A program made the translations under genes and the position numbers. The notes under the pieces are model-generated. The model searched no databases. It was given only the letters and a program-made list of their open reading frames with translations, and was not told where the DNA came from. Below, piece after piece: positions 8,401 through 16,092 of a DNA stretch of 61,325 nt (position 1 is its first letter; every line of letters begins with the position of its first letter). Location: positions 1 through 61,325 of the forward strand of contig JAVCCM010000024.1 in assembly GCA_030765455.1 (NCBI GenBank), read 5' to 3'. This stretch comes from Candidatus Electryonea clarkiae. GTDB lineage: Bacteria > Electryoneota > Electryoneia > Electryoneales > Electryoneaceae.

Positions 8401-10205
8401 CCCTCAACGGTATGCATTGTCCATTCCCCTTCATCTGGTGTGCCGTCGTTCACCCACCACGCAATATCGTCGCTATCATACGATGCACCCAACACATCTA
8501 TGTCGCCATCGCCATCAATATCAGCGGCATAAACCGACTTGGCATCGAGAAAATCCGCATCAATAGCGTGTTCAGTCCAATCCCCTACATCTGGAGTGCC
8601 GTCATTCTCCCACCAGCTAATATCGTGAGCTATTTCAGCAGAACCCAATACATCCAAGTCGCCATCGCCATCAAGATCAGCGGCATAAACAGAGTTAGCT
8701 CCATCAAAATTGTCGTCTATACTGTGCCTTGAGAAACCTCCTTCTCCGTCGTTCTTCCACCATTTAATGTCATCATCTTCAAGCGCCGCGCCCAATACAT
8801 CCATATCGCCGTCACCGTTAATATCAGCGGCATGAACACAACGAGCGCCGTCGAAATCAACATTAACAGGATTTTCATTCCAATTACCAGCGACATCGTT
8901 CTCAAACCAGACAATATCATCCGCAGTATAAGCTGCACCTAATACATCCATATCACCATCACCATCAAAATCTGCTGCAAAAACAGATGTGGCACCTTCG
9001 AAATTGCCTTTTATCGTGTGTTCCTCAAACGTCGGCACGGGCGGTGGTTCGGTCATGTTCTCCCACCATGTGATGTCATCATGATTTTCTGCGGTACCGA
9101 GAATGTCCATATTGCCATCGTTGTCAATGTCGGCAACAAAAACGGAAACGGCTCCATTGAAATCGTCATCAACAGTGTGTTTAATCCAACCACCATTTAA
9201 AGGAGTACCGTCGTTTTCCCACCAAGTAATATGGTCATCGCCGTATGCAGCCCCCAGAATATCTACATCGCAATCACCATCAATATCTGTAGCATAGACA
9301 GAGGAAGCTCCATCGAAATTGCCTTCAATAACATATTCTGTCCAATCACCTCCCTCGGGTGTACCATCATTTTTCCACCAACTGATGTCATCAGCAGAAT
9401 ATGCCGCACCTAACACATCAACATAACCGTCATTGTCAACATCTGCAGCATAAACACATCTTGCCATGCCAAAACTACCATCAATCGTACATTTATCCCA
9501 ATCGTTGTTATTAGGTGTTCCGTCATTTTTCCACCAGGCAATGTCACTATCATTTGAAGAAGCACCTAAGACGTCTATATCGCCATCATTGTCAACATCC
9601 ACGGCACAGACACTTCGAGTCATACTGAAATTTCCATCAATAGTGTATTTATCCCAGTTGTCATTATTAGGTGTTCCATCGTTTTCCCACCAGGCGATTT
9701 GGTTGGCATTCATTCCAGCTCCGAGAACGTCAATGTCGCCATCACTGTCCATATCTATAGCATAGACATTGTATGCTCCGTCGAAACTGCCGTCGATGGT
9801 ATATTTTGTCCAACCGCCGTCTGCTGGTGTTCCATCGTTCTCCCACCAGGCTATGTCATCGGCAACTTCGGCAGCGCCAAGCACGTCCATGTCGCCGTCG
9901 CCGTCCACATCTGCAGCATAGACCGAACGCGCTCCGTCGAAATCACCCTCGATGGTGTGTTCGGTGAAGTTCTCAGCTCCGTCATTCTCCCACCAGGTGA
10001 TATCGTCGGCATTCACAGCCGCTCCAAGCACATCAACGTCACCGTCGCCATCGACATCGATAGCATAGATCGAGGTGGCGCCGTCGAAATTACCCTCGAC
10101 GGTGTGTTCGTAGAAAGACGGAGGAAGGGCAAGAGCAGCAGTTGCAATGATCAGAACAGTGACTACACCAACCATGGCGACCGGAAATGAATTGAATAAA
10201 CGCAT
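5460..10205 (-). CDS. Secreted FG-GAP/VCBS-like repeat protein with Por sorting domain
   Basis: This 1581-residue secreted protein starts with a signal peptide (about residues 1-26, ending ALA). It then has 21 repeats of about 36-45 residues built on SVYAxDVDGDGDxDVLGAA and DDITWWEND. The DxDGDGD cores are calcium-binding loops typical of FG-GAP/VCBS beta-propellers. After the repeats a region of about 450 residues (PGLGYWVIQDVV, WQGFW, NRLGV, FPHEEW) is shared with the LVIVD protein upstream. The end is a type A Por sorting domain (LYPNPFNSTV, NVLGREVAKL, GVYFVRL). The DNA is mosaic: units 15-21 and 1-2 are GC-rich and nearly identical, while most of 3-14 are AT-richer and divergent. It is directly upstream of precursor 1 with only 16 bases between, so both probably share a transcript. 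Surface binding or adhesion is plausible; the ligand is unknown. Confidence 0.9.
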   Translation of the reverse strand: MRLFNSFPVAMVGVVTVLIIATAALALPPSFYEHTVEGNFDGATSIYAIDVDGDGDVDVLGAAVNADDITWWENDGAENFTEHTIEGDFDGARSVYAADVDGDGDMDVLGAAEVADDIAWWENDGTPADGGWTKYTIDGSFDGAYNVYAIDMDSDGDIDVLGAGMNANQIAWWENDGTPNNDNWDKYTIDGNFSMTRSVCAVDVDNDGDIDVLGASSNDSDIAWWKNDGTPNNNDWDKCTIDGSFGMARCVYAADVDNDGYVDVLGAAYSADDISWWKNDGTPEGGDWTEYVIEGNFDGASSVYATDIDGDCDVDILGAAYGDDHITWWENDGTPLNGGWIKHTVDDDFNGAVSVFVADIDNDGNMDILGTAENHDDITWWENMTEPPPVPTFEEHTIKGNFEGATSVFAADFDGDGDMDVLGAAYTADDIVWFENDVAGNWNENPVNVDFDGARCVHAADINGDGDMDVLGAALEDDDIKWWKNDGEGGFSRHSIDDNFDGANSVYAADLDGDGDLDVLGSAEIAHDISWWENDGTPDVGDWTEHAIDADFLDAKSVYAADIDGDGDIDVLGASYDSDDIAWWVNDGTPDEGEWTMHTVEGSFTGAFSVHAADVDGDGNMDVLGGAENDNLAWFENDGTPLNGGWTEHTIGNFVNVKSVYAADVDGDGDIDVLGTAYLADDITWWENNGSGSFTEHTIAGNFWRANSVHACDVDGDGDIDVLGTAYNGNDITWWENTQQPQPEPETWTENTIEGDFFVASSVFATDVDGDGDTDVLGTSANADDITWWENDGSENFTEHTIQGDFDGASSVYASDVDGDGDVDVLGTADAADDITWWENDGNENFTEHTILGTFDGAKSVYATDVDGDGDVDVLGAAEIADDITWFENDGNENFTEHTILGTFDGAKSVYATDVDSDGDTDILGAAGDARDITWWENDGSQTFTEHTIKGDFDGAYSVYATDMDGDGDVDVLGAAFIDDDITWFENDGSQNFTERGIAGMFMNAYSVYATDVDGDDDVDVLGAASSADDITWWENDGSPSIGGWVEHTIDASFDYAVSVYATDVDGDGDVDVLGAAGEAHDITWWANDINPNVSPARFKHAIPRNRWEMVGVPCNVSDGSPGTLFQADFDGNVPSGSNWMISRYDAVTTGYRRYEEANNNGSNGTPEGNPADFTPGLGYWVIQDVVDNAVMDITIAQSTGEVNTSNRFDVQITAPMTIPTRRGLTQVANPFNHTIDWRDARIYNATDDQYLSIFEAAAANWISGYAYVYDGWAESYTNTNFYGITAPYDLDTWQGFWIEQLLASDELHVQFVPQGMLHKAAPDHNPRRPASEVGEWTLNLEISTSDEVYSDPNNRLGVNAFSSDGYDMMDAIEFTPASGSFVHLYFPHEEWFPIADRFTYDYRAADVNNERVWDFEVRSWNLVERELKLIWSDIAEIPEEVDFVLSDSSDMEINLRDEESYSFFTGEERNQYFYFRITSTGNIQASEQPGTIPTEFGLVALYPNPFNSTVRISYSLLRQEQVSLSVYNVLGREVAKLADGRLSAGIYSTTWKADGFASGVYFVRLETEKQKSIKKFILLQ

Positions 10206-10335
10206 CGTAGAGTCCTTTATACTATAGACATACCAACGAATTGCACCTGGAAAATCAGGGAAAACCTATCTGTAGAGAAAGAAAAGATACAACCTCAATT
10301 TTAAGTTCAAGATTGCACTAATTTCTATTGTCAAA

Positions 10336-10357
10336 TACTGGATTTGTATATCCAGTA
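10336..10357. repeat. 8-bp inverted repeat upstream of the FG-GAP gene
   Basis: TACTGGAT (10336-10343) and ATCCAGTA (10350-10357) flank a 6-base centre, about 130 bases upstream of the start at 10205. It could be an operator or a hairpin in a 5' untranslated leader. The 326-base gap 10206-10531 otherwise holds only the terminator at 10463-10490 and AT-rich sequence; no convincing promoter was assigned. Confidence 0.35.
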
Positions 10358-10462
10358 CTCCTCTAAACAAAACTTTATTTAATATTGTACGAATAAAGTC
10401 GATAAATGCAAAGGGCATTTGTTAAATACAAAGTTTCACAAATTGCTTGCGCTCCCGAAAAC

Positions 10463-10490
10463 AAAAAAGCCGGTTCTGATATACAGAACC
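10463..10490 (-). terminator. Intrinsic terminator after PqqD copy 2
   Basis: GGTTCTG (10472-10478) and CAGAACC (10484-10490) form a 7-bp stem with a 5-base loop. On the minus strand it is followed by GGC and a run of T. It lies about 40 bases past the PqqD copy 2 stop, so the right-hand module probably ends here and the FG-GAP gene starts a separate transcript. Confidence 0.8.
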
Positions 10491-10531
10491 AGCAGGTTAA
10501 TACTTAACCAGCGGGAGTATTCATGGACTGA

Positions 10532-10801
10532 TCAAACGACATATCCTGCCAATCCGTTCTCAATCAGTGAATCGATAAATTCACCGGTCTCAATTTCAAT
10601 TTTATTTTGTGTGTCATTGTGATTTTCTTTGATATTCGCTGCAATATCGTAAGTCGAATTTTTATTGCTTAGTAATTTCCAAACAATGGCACCTGTTTGA
10701 TTCAGGCTGAAAGCTTTGCCGTTGTCAGGATTATAGAGTATAGCGATATCGTCTAAATCGTCGCGAAATACAACGGACGGATTAAGTGTAACTTCTTTCA
10801 T
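10532..10801 (-). CDS. PqqD-like RiPP recognition protein, copy 2
   Basis: The protein is 89 residues when started at the ATG at 10801 (MKEVTLNPS). That start matches copy 1 exactly and lies 13 bases after precursor 2; a longer frame overlaps the precursor out of frame and is not credible. Residues 1-42 are identical to copy 1, including AILYNPDNGKAFSLNQTG. From residue 43 on the sequence differs (LLSNKNSTYDIAANIKENH) but keeps the PqqD length and the shared ending GLAGYV. It is followed by a terminator and has no modifying enzymes of its own, so peptide 2 would need the enzymes encoded in the left operon. The abrupt switch from identity to divergence suggests recombination inside the gene. 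Confidence 0.85.
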   Translation of the reverse strand: MKEVTLNPSVVFRDDLDDIAILYNPDNGKAFSLNQTGAIVWKLLSNKNSTYDIAANIKENHNDTQNKIEIETGEFIDSLIENGLAGYVV

Positions 10802-10939
10802 TTTTTCTGTTTTCTCACATTCCCAAAGCATCTTCGATGCCATCTTCATAAGAATCATCGTCACCATCCCCGCCCGGTTGTTCAGGCGGAGGCGGTTCAG
10901 ACCATCCTTGCGCGCTTTCGTCAAGCAGATCAATTTCTA
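10676..10939. repeat. Direct repeat, right copy (precursor plus PqqD 5' half)
   Basis: This is the partner of the repeat at 5122-5386, in the same orientation and about 5.5 kb away, with the FG-GAP gene between them. Recombination between the copies would delete or amplify the intervening secreted-protein gene together with one precursor/PqqD pair. Confidence 0.9.
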
Positions 10940-10994
10940 CAATTTCAGGTTTCTCGTAATCTGCTTTTTTACGTTTTACAGCTCTGAGATTCAT
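10815..10994 (-). CDS. Candidate RiPP precursor peptide, copy 2
   Basis: This is a 59-residue peptide. The ATG at 10994 has AGGAG about 7 bases upstream; an in-frame TTG at 11012 is less likely. The leader carries YEKPEI at 13-18 and the conserved block EIDLLDESAQ. The candidate core GWSEPPPPEQPGGDGDDD then SYEDGIEDALGM is 30 residues and differs from copy 1 at only a few positions, all conservative (Gly to Asp, Phe to Tyr, Asp to Glu). The leader N-terminus, by contrast, is quite different (MNLRAVKRKKAD). Stronger conservation of the core than of the outer leader suggests selection on the product. It lies 110 bases after the LVIVD-protein stop and 13 bases before PqqD copy 2. Confidence 0.75.
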   Translation of the reverse strand: MNLRAVKRKKADYEKPEIVEIDLLDESAQGWSEPPPPEQPGGDGDDDSYEDGIEDALGM

Positions 10995-11104
10995 CTTTGT
11001 GACTCCTAACAAATAAGAATCAGTCCATGATTATTATCTGTTCTTTATTTGTATCAAAACTCTTCAATAATCCAAGCTTCCCTATTGCATCTGCAAATTA
11101 TAAT

Positions 11105-13600
11105 CTACCTCAACAACACGATCTTCCTCACCAGTTTCATTTCTCCCGGTACTATTGCATGGATGAAGTAAATACCGCTTGCAAGATCATCAGCATTAAA
11201 ATTCAGCCTGTGATAACCTGCTGAATATCTTCCCTCAGCAAGAACACCAACTTCCTTTCCGAGGATATTATAGACTCGCATTTCAAGAACCGACGTTTCC
11301 GGCAAACCGATTGTTGCGGTAATTGTTGAATTGAACGGATTTGGATATAGGGAAGTCAGACTGAATTCTTCGGGTATAGAAATCTGATCCGGGCTTACCG
11401 ATGTACCTGTGTAAATTACGTTCAAGCGATAATCGACAAACTCGTAATCTCCGGTAAATTCACCGGTAGTGAATGTGACCTGGTCAACTTCACGCATGTC
11501 AGCCAGTTGTTCTCCGGATTCAGGATCGACAAGTATGAAAGCATAATCTTCCGGAATCTCATCGATATTGGGCCAGGTAATAATATATTCTGTCTCAGGT
11601 GTATTCCAGGTACGTAAAGATACATCCCAGGTTTTCAAACTGTCAAAATCAACAGATCGAAGATCCCAGGTATAATTATTGGGAAAATCTTCCCATTCTG
11701 GATGCGGGAAAAACAGTTGAACGAAATGAGATCCCATAGGAGTCAATTCAAAGGCGTCGTAGGGGTCATAATCATCCTCTGAACGCGATGAGACTCCCAG
11801 TCGATTTGCATAGTCCTGGTATAGACTATCTGTTGAAATAACACTTAATCTTAAATACCATTCCTCTTCATCGAGTTCTGGACTGCCGGGATTTTCTTCT
11901 CCTAATGCAAAACCACCGAAACCATCAGGAGCAAACAGAAAATCAATACTGACAGTATTATCTGTCTGAATCACCCAGAAACCCTTCCAGGGATTTATTG
12001 AAGCATTATAGGGAATGGGATCGTTATATCCCTGGGTCGTTGGATTGAAAGTGTAAACGTTTGCATTTATGTATGAACCTGTGACAGCGGCTGCTTTAGT
12101 TATCGGGGCTGCGCCATCAATGCTGAAATATGTGGTGCTCAAGTCGTAGGGATAATGATACGGGTTTGCCAGCATTGTTTTTGATCCACCTACTCTTCCA
12201 GGACTTAGTGCCACTTCGGTCGTGTCGGCTTGGTCCACTATTCCCGTATTTTGTGCTACAGATATATCAAGAACACAGTTGGTTACAACATCCTGGTAGA
12301 GCCAGTATCCAAGTCCGGGAGCAAAATCAGGAGGATCATCGTTGGTTCCTACTTCCCCGTAATATCTATCAGCTTCGTTTTCTCGGGCATATTTCTGATT
12401 AGCATCGTCCCATCTGCTTAATCGCCAGTTGGGATATCCGGGATCGGTATTGTTTAAATCGTCACCAAATAACGTAGCAGGAACCCCACTGGTAACTGTT
12501 GCCGGTATGCCGATAAAATCAAAATTCAAGCGTGGATGAGATTTCTGGACAGGGGAATCATAAGCTGAAACATCTAGTACGCGGAGACCGTCGGCATCGT
12601 CAGCTATAAAAGCATGGAATCCGGAGACATAAACATTCTTATATGTGGGAGTGTTGGCATTATAAGTTTCAGTTAAAGTGGGTGTACTGCCTGGCAAAGG
12701 AGTGAGGTCCCAGACTTGCAATCCTCCAGTGTCATCAGCAACGTAAAGATAATCACCAGCGACTTGCGCATGAAGAGCGGCTCCACCTGATGCAAGAGTG
12801 TAACTGTACGAAGGTGCAGTAGGAGTACTGATATCGATTACATAGACTCCGTCATCTCCGAAAGAAACAAACGCATAGTCGCCTGCGACTTCCACTTCTA
12901 CAGCAGTTTCATTACCTGGATCATATATTCCTGCTTCTGCGTCGCCATCGAAGTCTGCCGGAGTACCTACGGTAACATCCGAGATATCCCAGATTCGTAA
13001 TCCACCGTTGCCTGAAGCGCAATAAGCGTAGTTTCCCCTGACAAAAATAGCATCTACTCGACCTTGTGTCGGATCAACTTCTGCTATTAAGGTATAAACT
13101 GTTCTGGCGGTATTCAGCTCTATTACTCTTAGTCCGAAGTTAAGACCGGCAGTAAATGCATAATCCCCCACAACTTCAACATCATAAGCTCCACCTGCTT
13201 GAGGATCGTAACTTGAAAGATAAACTGGGACTCTTGGATTTGTGATTGCAATCACGTGCAATCCGGCAGCCATTCACGTTACGTACATCCAGCCATCTAT
13301 GAGATGGCTAGACGACCATCCCGCAACAGCGGCATCCATATATTGAATAGTATCAGGAGCTGTCGGATCTGAGATATCTATTGTGAACATCCCTTCGTCT
13401 GAAGGCATATATGCAATATCCCCATGTACTATCGTATATTCTGCCGTACATGCTGGCGGAATTGCTTGAACCCCTGTCTCGGTAATGGCAGCCTGAAGCG
13501 GATTAGCATGAATAAAGCAAAGAGTAATAGCGCAAATCAGCAATATTACATAAAAATCAACACCTTTTCTTTGCCTCTTTGATGGATAAAAAGAGTGCAT
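11105..13600 (-). pseudogene. LVIVD-repeat secreted protein, interrupted by an in-frame TGA
   Basis: The reading frame runs from the ATG at 13600, preceded by GGAGGT, to the stop at 11105, and is broken by one TGA at 13274-13276. The signal peptide spans about residues 1-36. LVIVD-type repeats (GLHVIAITNP, GVYVIDIST, GGLQVWDLT) fill the N-terminal half, followed by the C-terminal region shared with the FG-GAP protein (PGLGYWLYQDVV, WKGFWV, NRLGV, FPHPEW) and a Por sorting domain (LYPNPFNSTI, NILGKEVGVL, GIYFIHA). The TGA falls in YVT-stop-MAAGL, where repeats usually have Asp or Gly, so a point nonsense change (for example GGA to TGA) or a read error fits better than selenocysteine. An ATG directly after the TGA lacks a good ribosome site. 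If truly broken, 722 of 831 residues are lost from the exported protein. Confidence 0.8.
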
Positions 13601-13634
13601 TGCTACCTCCATGTCTAAAAAATATAATTTATTC

Positions 13635-13675
13635 AATGTATAAATCATATACAGCATATGCAAACAAATTCACAA
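13635..13675 (-). promoter_or_regulatory. Conserved promoter-like box upstream of the LVIVD gene
   Basis: The 26 bases 13650-13675 recur at 14598-14623 with two differences. Both copies begin exactly 50 bases upstream of their ATG. Within them TTTGCA (minus strand, 13664-13659) is followed after 18 bases by TACATT; in the other copy the same spacing leads to GATAAT. This looks like a sigma-70-type promoter retained in both paralogues, although the -10 here is weak. Confidence 0.45.
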
Positions 13676-13905
13676 AATTTTCGAAAAAAGAATTAAATCC
13701 TTTTTCCAGGCAAATTTTTTTTGTAGGATTAATTTAGATTACTTCACAGTGTGTAATTCCACTATAGGCACTATATATACATATATATACTTGGATGCAT
13801 TTCATGTGTGACAATGATCACAATAATTTCATATTGAAGCAATACATGAAGATTTGACTAATCACAACTGTTTGTTCACTTACATTTTCCCAGCAGAACT
13901 TATCG

Positions 13906-14548
13906 TTATTTGACCAGCATTATTTTCCTCACCTCCTTCATTTTACCCGGTACATTTGCTATGAGTAAATAAACACCGCTGGCAAGATCTTGGGCATTGA
14001 AATTGATTTTGTGGTGTCCTGCTTCGTAGCGATTATTTGCGAGCACAGCTACCTCTTTACCCAGAATGTTATACACACGCACATCAAGATTTGCCGCCTC
14101 AGGTAATTCGATTGTAGCAGTTATGGACGGGTTGAAAGGGTTTGGGTACACAGATGCTAAACTGAATATTTCAGGAATTACTAACAGATCAGATTCTACA
14201 GAGGTTCCTATATAACTGACAACAATTGTGAAGTTGAAGTATTCATAATCTCCCGTAAATTCGCCGGTACTGAAAGTTATCTGATCATCATCACGCAGGT
14301 TAACCAATTCTTCTCCAGTATCCTGGTCTTCAAGTATGAATATATAATCTTCAGAAATCGCATCAATATTCAGCCAGCTAAGGATGAATTCCCTTGACTT
14401 TTGTGCAAACCCCGATCTATCAGAGGAAATCTTAAATTTCCTTAGTAATTGGATCATTGATCACATACTGGATTCTGACAAAAATTATACTGATTTTCTG
14501 TCAGATAAACCTATTGAGTTGCCTCTTTGATTGATCAAAAGAGTGCAT
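13906..14548 (-). pseudogene. Remnant of a third paralogue of the LVIVD/FG-GAP secreted protein
   Basis: The 3' part (from about 14400 down to 13906) encodes roughly 160 residues clearly homologous to the end of the LVIVD protein (INIDxIxEDYxFIL, TGEFTGDYE, a full Por sorting domain with VYPNPFNPSI and NILGKEVAVL). At the 5' end, the first codons MHSFDQSKRQ at 14548 match the true start of the LVIVD gene (MHSFYPSKRQ), with a similar ribosome site and the same upstream box, but the frame stops after 15 codons. The signal peptide, the repeats and most of the shared central region are gone, so a large internal deletion has occurred. The nearby 242-base gap 13664-13905 shows only AT-rich sequence with a TATATA-rich palindrome. 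Confidence 0.85.
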
Positions 14549-14849
14549 TACTCCCTCCATGTTTAAAAAAGAAAATTTATCTATTATCAATATTTTGTAC
14601 AGTATTTGCAAACAAATTCACAATAATTTACAGAAAATTCGTTTTGGGGTTGAGCAAATCAAACATTGGGAGTTTAAAGAAGAGAGAAGGTTCTTATCCG
14701 ATCAATAGTGATAAGGATCATAATCATTAAGCTGGTCTGGAAGAAATTGGATTGCTCGCCAGTCTCTTCACATAACTTATTTGAATAATTACTTTAAAAA
14801 GCCTGAATTGGTTGACCTTGAAGACGATGGGTTCCCTTGGTTGGCAATT
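14549..14849. other. Intergenic region without a recognised gene
   Basis: About 300 bases. The first 75 carry the promoter-like box (14598-14623, with GATAAT at 14583-14588) shared with the LVIVD gene, which is now upstream of a dead gene. The rest is AT-rich with no supported gene or hairpin. Confidence 0.5.
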
Positions 14850-15866
14850 TTAATTTTTTGATATCTCGGAATGCTCCAGAAGATCAACCTCTAATCCTGT
14901 ATCTGTCCTCATCAACCATACAGGTAATGTGACTCCAAATTCTGAAACCGGTTTTTCCGGTAGAGTTTCCATATTGGCGAACCGGACGTCCTGAACTAAT
15001 TCCTCCACCGCTTGAGCCGCGACATGACGATTAATAAGCCTCAGGAGTTTAGCGTATCCTTCAAGTGGTTGAATGAGTTCTTTATTTCCAATACCTGATT
15101 CTGGGGTAAGAATTTCGAGAGATTTTTGATATAGATCCTCAGCTTTGTCAAGGTTCTCACGTTCACGTTCTAAATCAGCAAGATGACAATAGTAATTTGC
15201 AATTATCGGATGATTTTCTCCTAATGAAGCTTTGCGCAACGTTAATGTCCTGTTGATTAGCTCCTCAGCAGAAATGTCATTTCCATCTACCCGGTATTCC
15301 GCTACGCGATCCAGTATCTTTTTATCTATTCCTTCTAAATCATTTCTTCGTTTCTTGCCGGCAGTGGAATACTTCAATGATTTCTTCATCTGTGCAGCGC
15401 TTGGTTGCCCGGTGTTTCTGATCCAGGCTGGGGTCTCTTCAACTTCATCGGGTTGGGAGACAGGTTTTTCAGAGAGGGATTGAGGTGAAATTGACGCTGT
15501 TGCCAGGTCAAGTTCATATCCGCATCTGCATACGTTGGAATCTTCAGCAAACATCTCACCGCAAGAAGGACAGGATATTGCAAGACCATCTGCTTTTCGT
15601 TTTGACTGGATAATTTTTGAAGTCGAGGTACTGGTAGCAAGCACTAACGCGTAAGTGAACATAGTGATTTCGATCAGGAGGATCATGATCATCTGCAAAT
15701 ACATAACACCGGACAAAGATGTTGCGTAGCTGCCAAATACCGGGTAAAAACCTTTGAAAGAAATATCATCACCGATTTGAACACACCAAGGCGGGAACAA
15801 TGCAAGCATTAAGACCAGGAATGCCGCACAAATTAGTACTAATTGTTGTGTTCTATTGAATTCCAT
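14850..15866 (-). CDS. Membrane protein with zinc ribbon and TPR-like region
   Basis: The 338-residue protein has two hydrophobic helices, at about 8-26 and 55-78. A short zinc ribbon follows (CPSCGEMF, then CRCGYEL, around 98-117). The soluble C-terminal part includes a TPR-like segment around 205-260 (HPIIANYYCHLADLERERENL and the following helix pair), the pattern seen in bacterial kinesin-light-chain-like TPR proteins. No catalytic motif is visible. The architecture suggests a membrane-anchored scaffold with its soluble part in the cytoplasm. It is flanked by gaps of more than 200 bases and is probably transcribed alone. The ribosome site before the ATG is weak. Confidence 0.6.
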   Translation of the reverse strand: MEFNRTQQLVLICAAFLVLMLALFPPWCVQIGDDISFKGFYPVFGSYATSLSGVMYLQMIMILLIEITMFTYALVLATSTSTSKIIQSKRKADGLAISCPSCGEMFAEDSNVCRCGYELDLATASISPQSLSEKPVSQPDEVEETPAWIRNTGQPSAAQMKKSLKYSTAGKKRRNDLEGIDKKILDRVAEYRVDGNDISAEELINRTLTLRKASLGENHPIIANYYCHLADLERERENLDKAEDLYQKSLEILTPESGIGNKELIQPLEGYAKLLRLINRHVAAQAVEELVQDVRFANMETLPEKPVSEFGVTLPVWLMRTDTGLEVDLLEHSEISKN

Positions 15867-16092
15867 ATCGCTGCTGAAGCATTTCTCTTGAATAAGAAGT
15901 GGTTACTGTGTATATGTTTGATATATAAACACATACTAATTTCTTATTGGTAAGATAATGCTCCCGCGGCTAATACGCAAGAGCATGACAAATATTGTTG
16001 CAGAATAATTATAAACAAGGAGTGCGCTACTGTAAATGGCAGTCAGAAAATATTAACGATGTCAATATGCTGCAATACTGATACGTGACCGC

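Noticed and set aside
6600..10190. Long open frames opposite to the FG-GAP gene
   Set aside because: They arise because the repeat unit has few stops on the other strand; their translations are themselves repetitive, lack signal peptides and follow the repeat period.
13271..13276. Reinitiation at the ATG directly after the TGA in the LVIVD gene
   Set aside because: No ribosome site lies at the right distance, and the resulting protein would lack a signal peptide though it carries a Por sorting domain.
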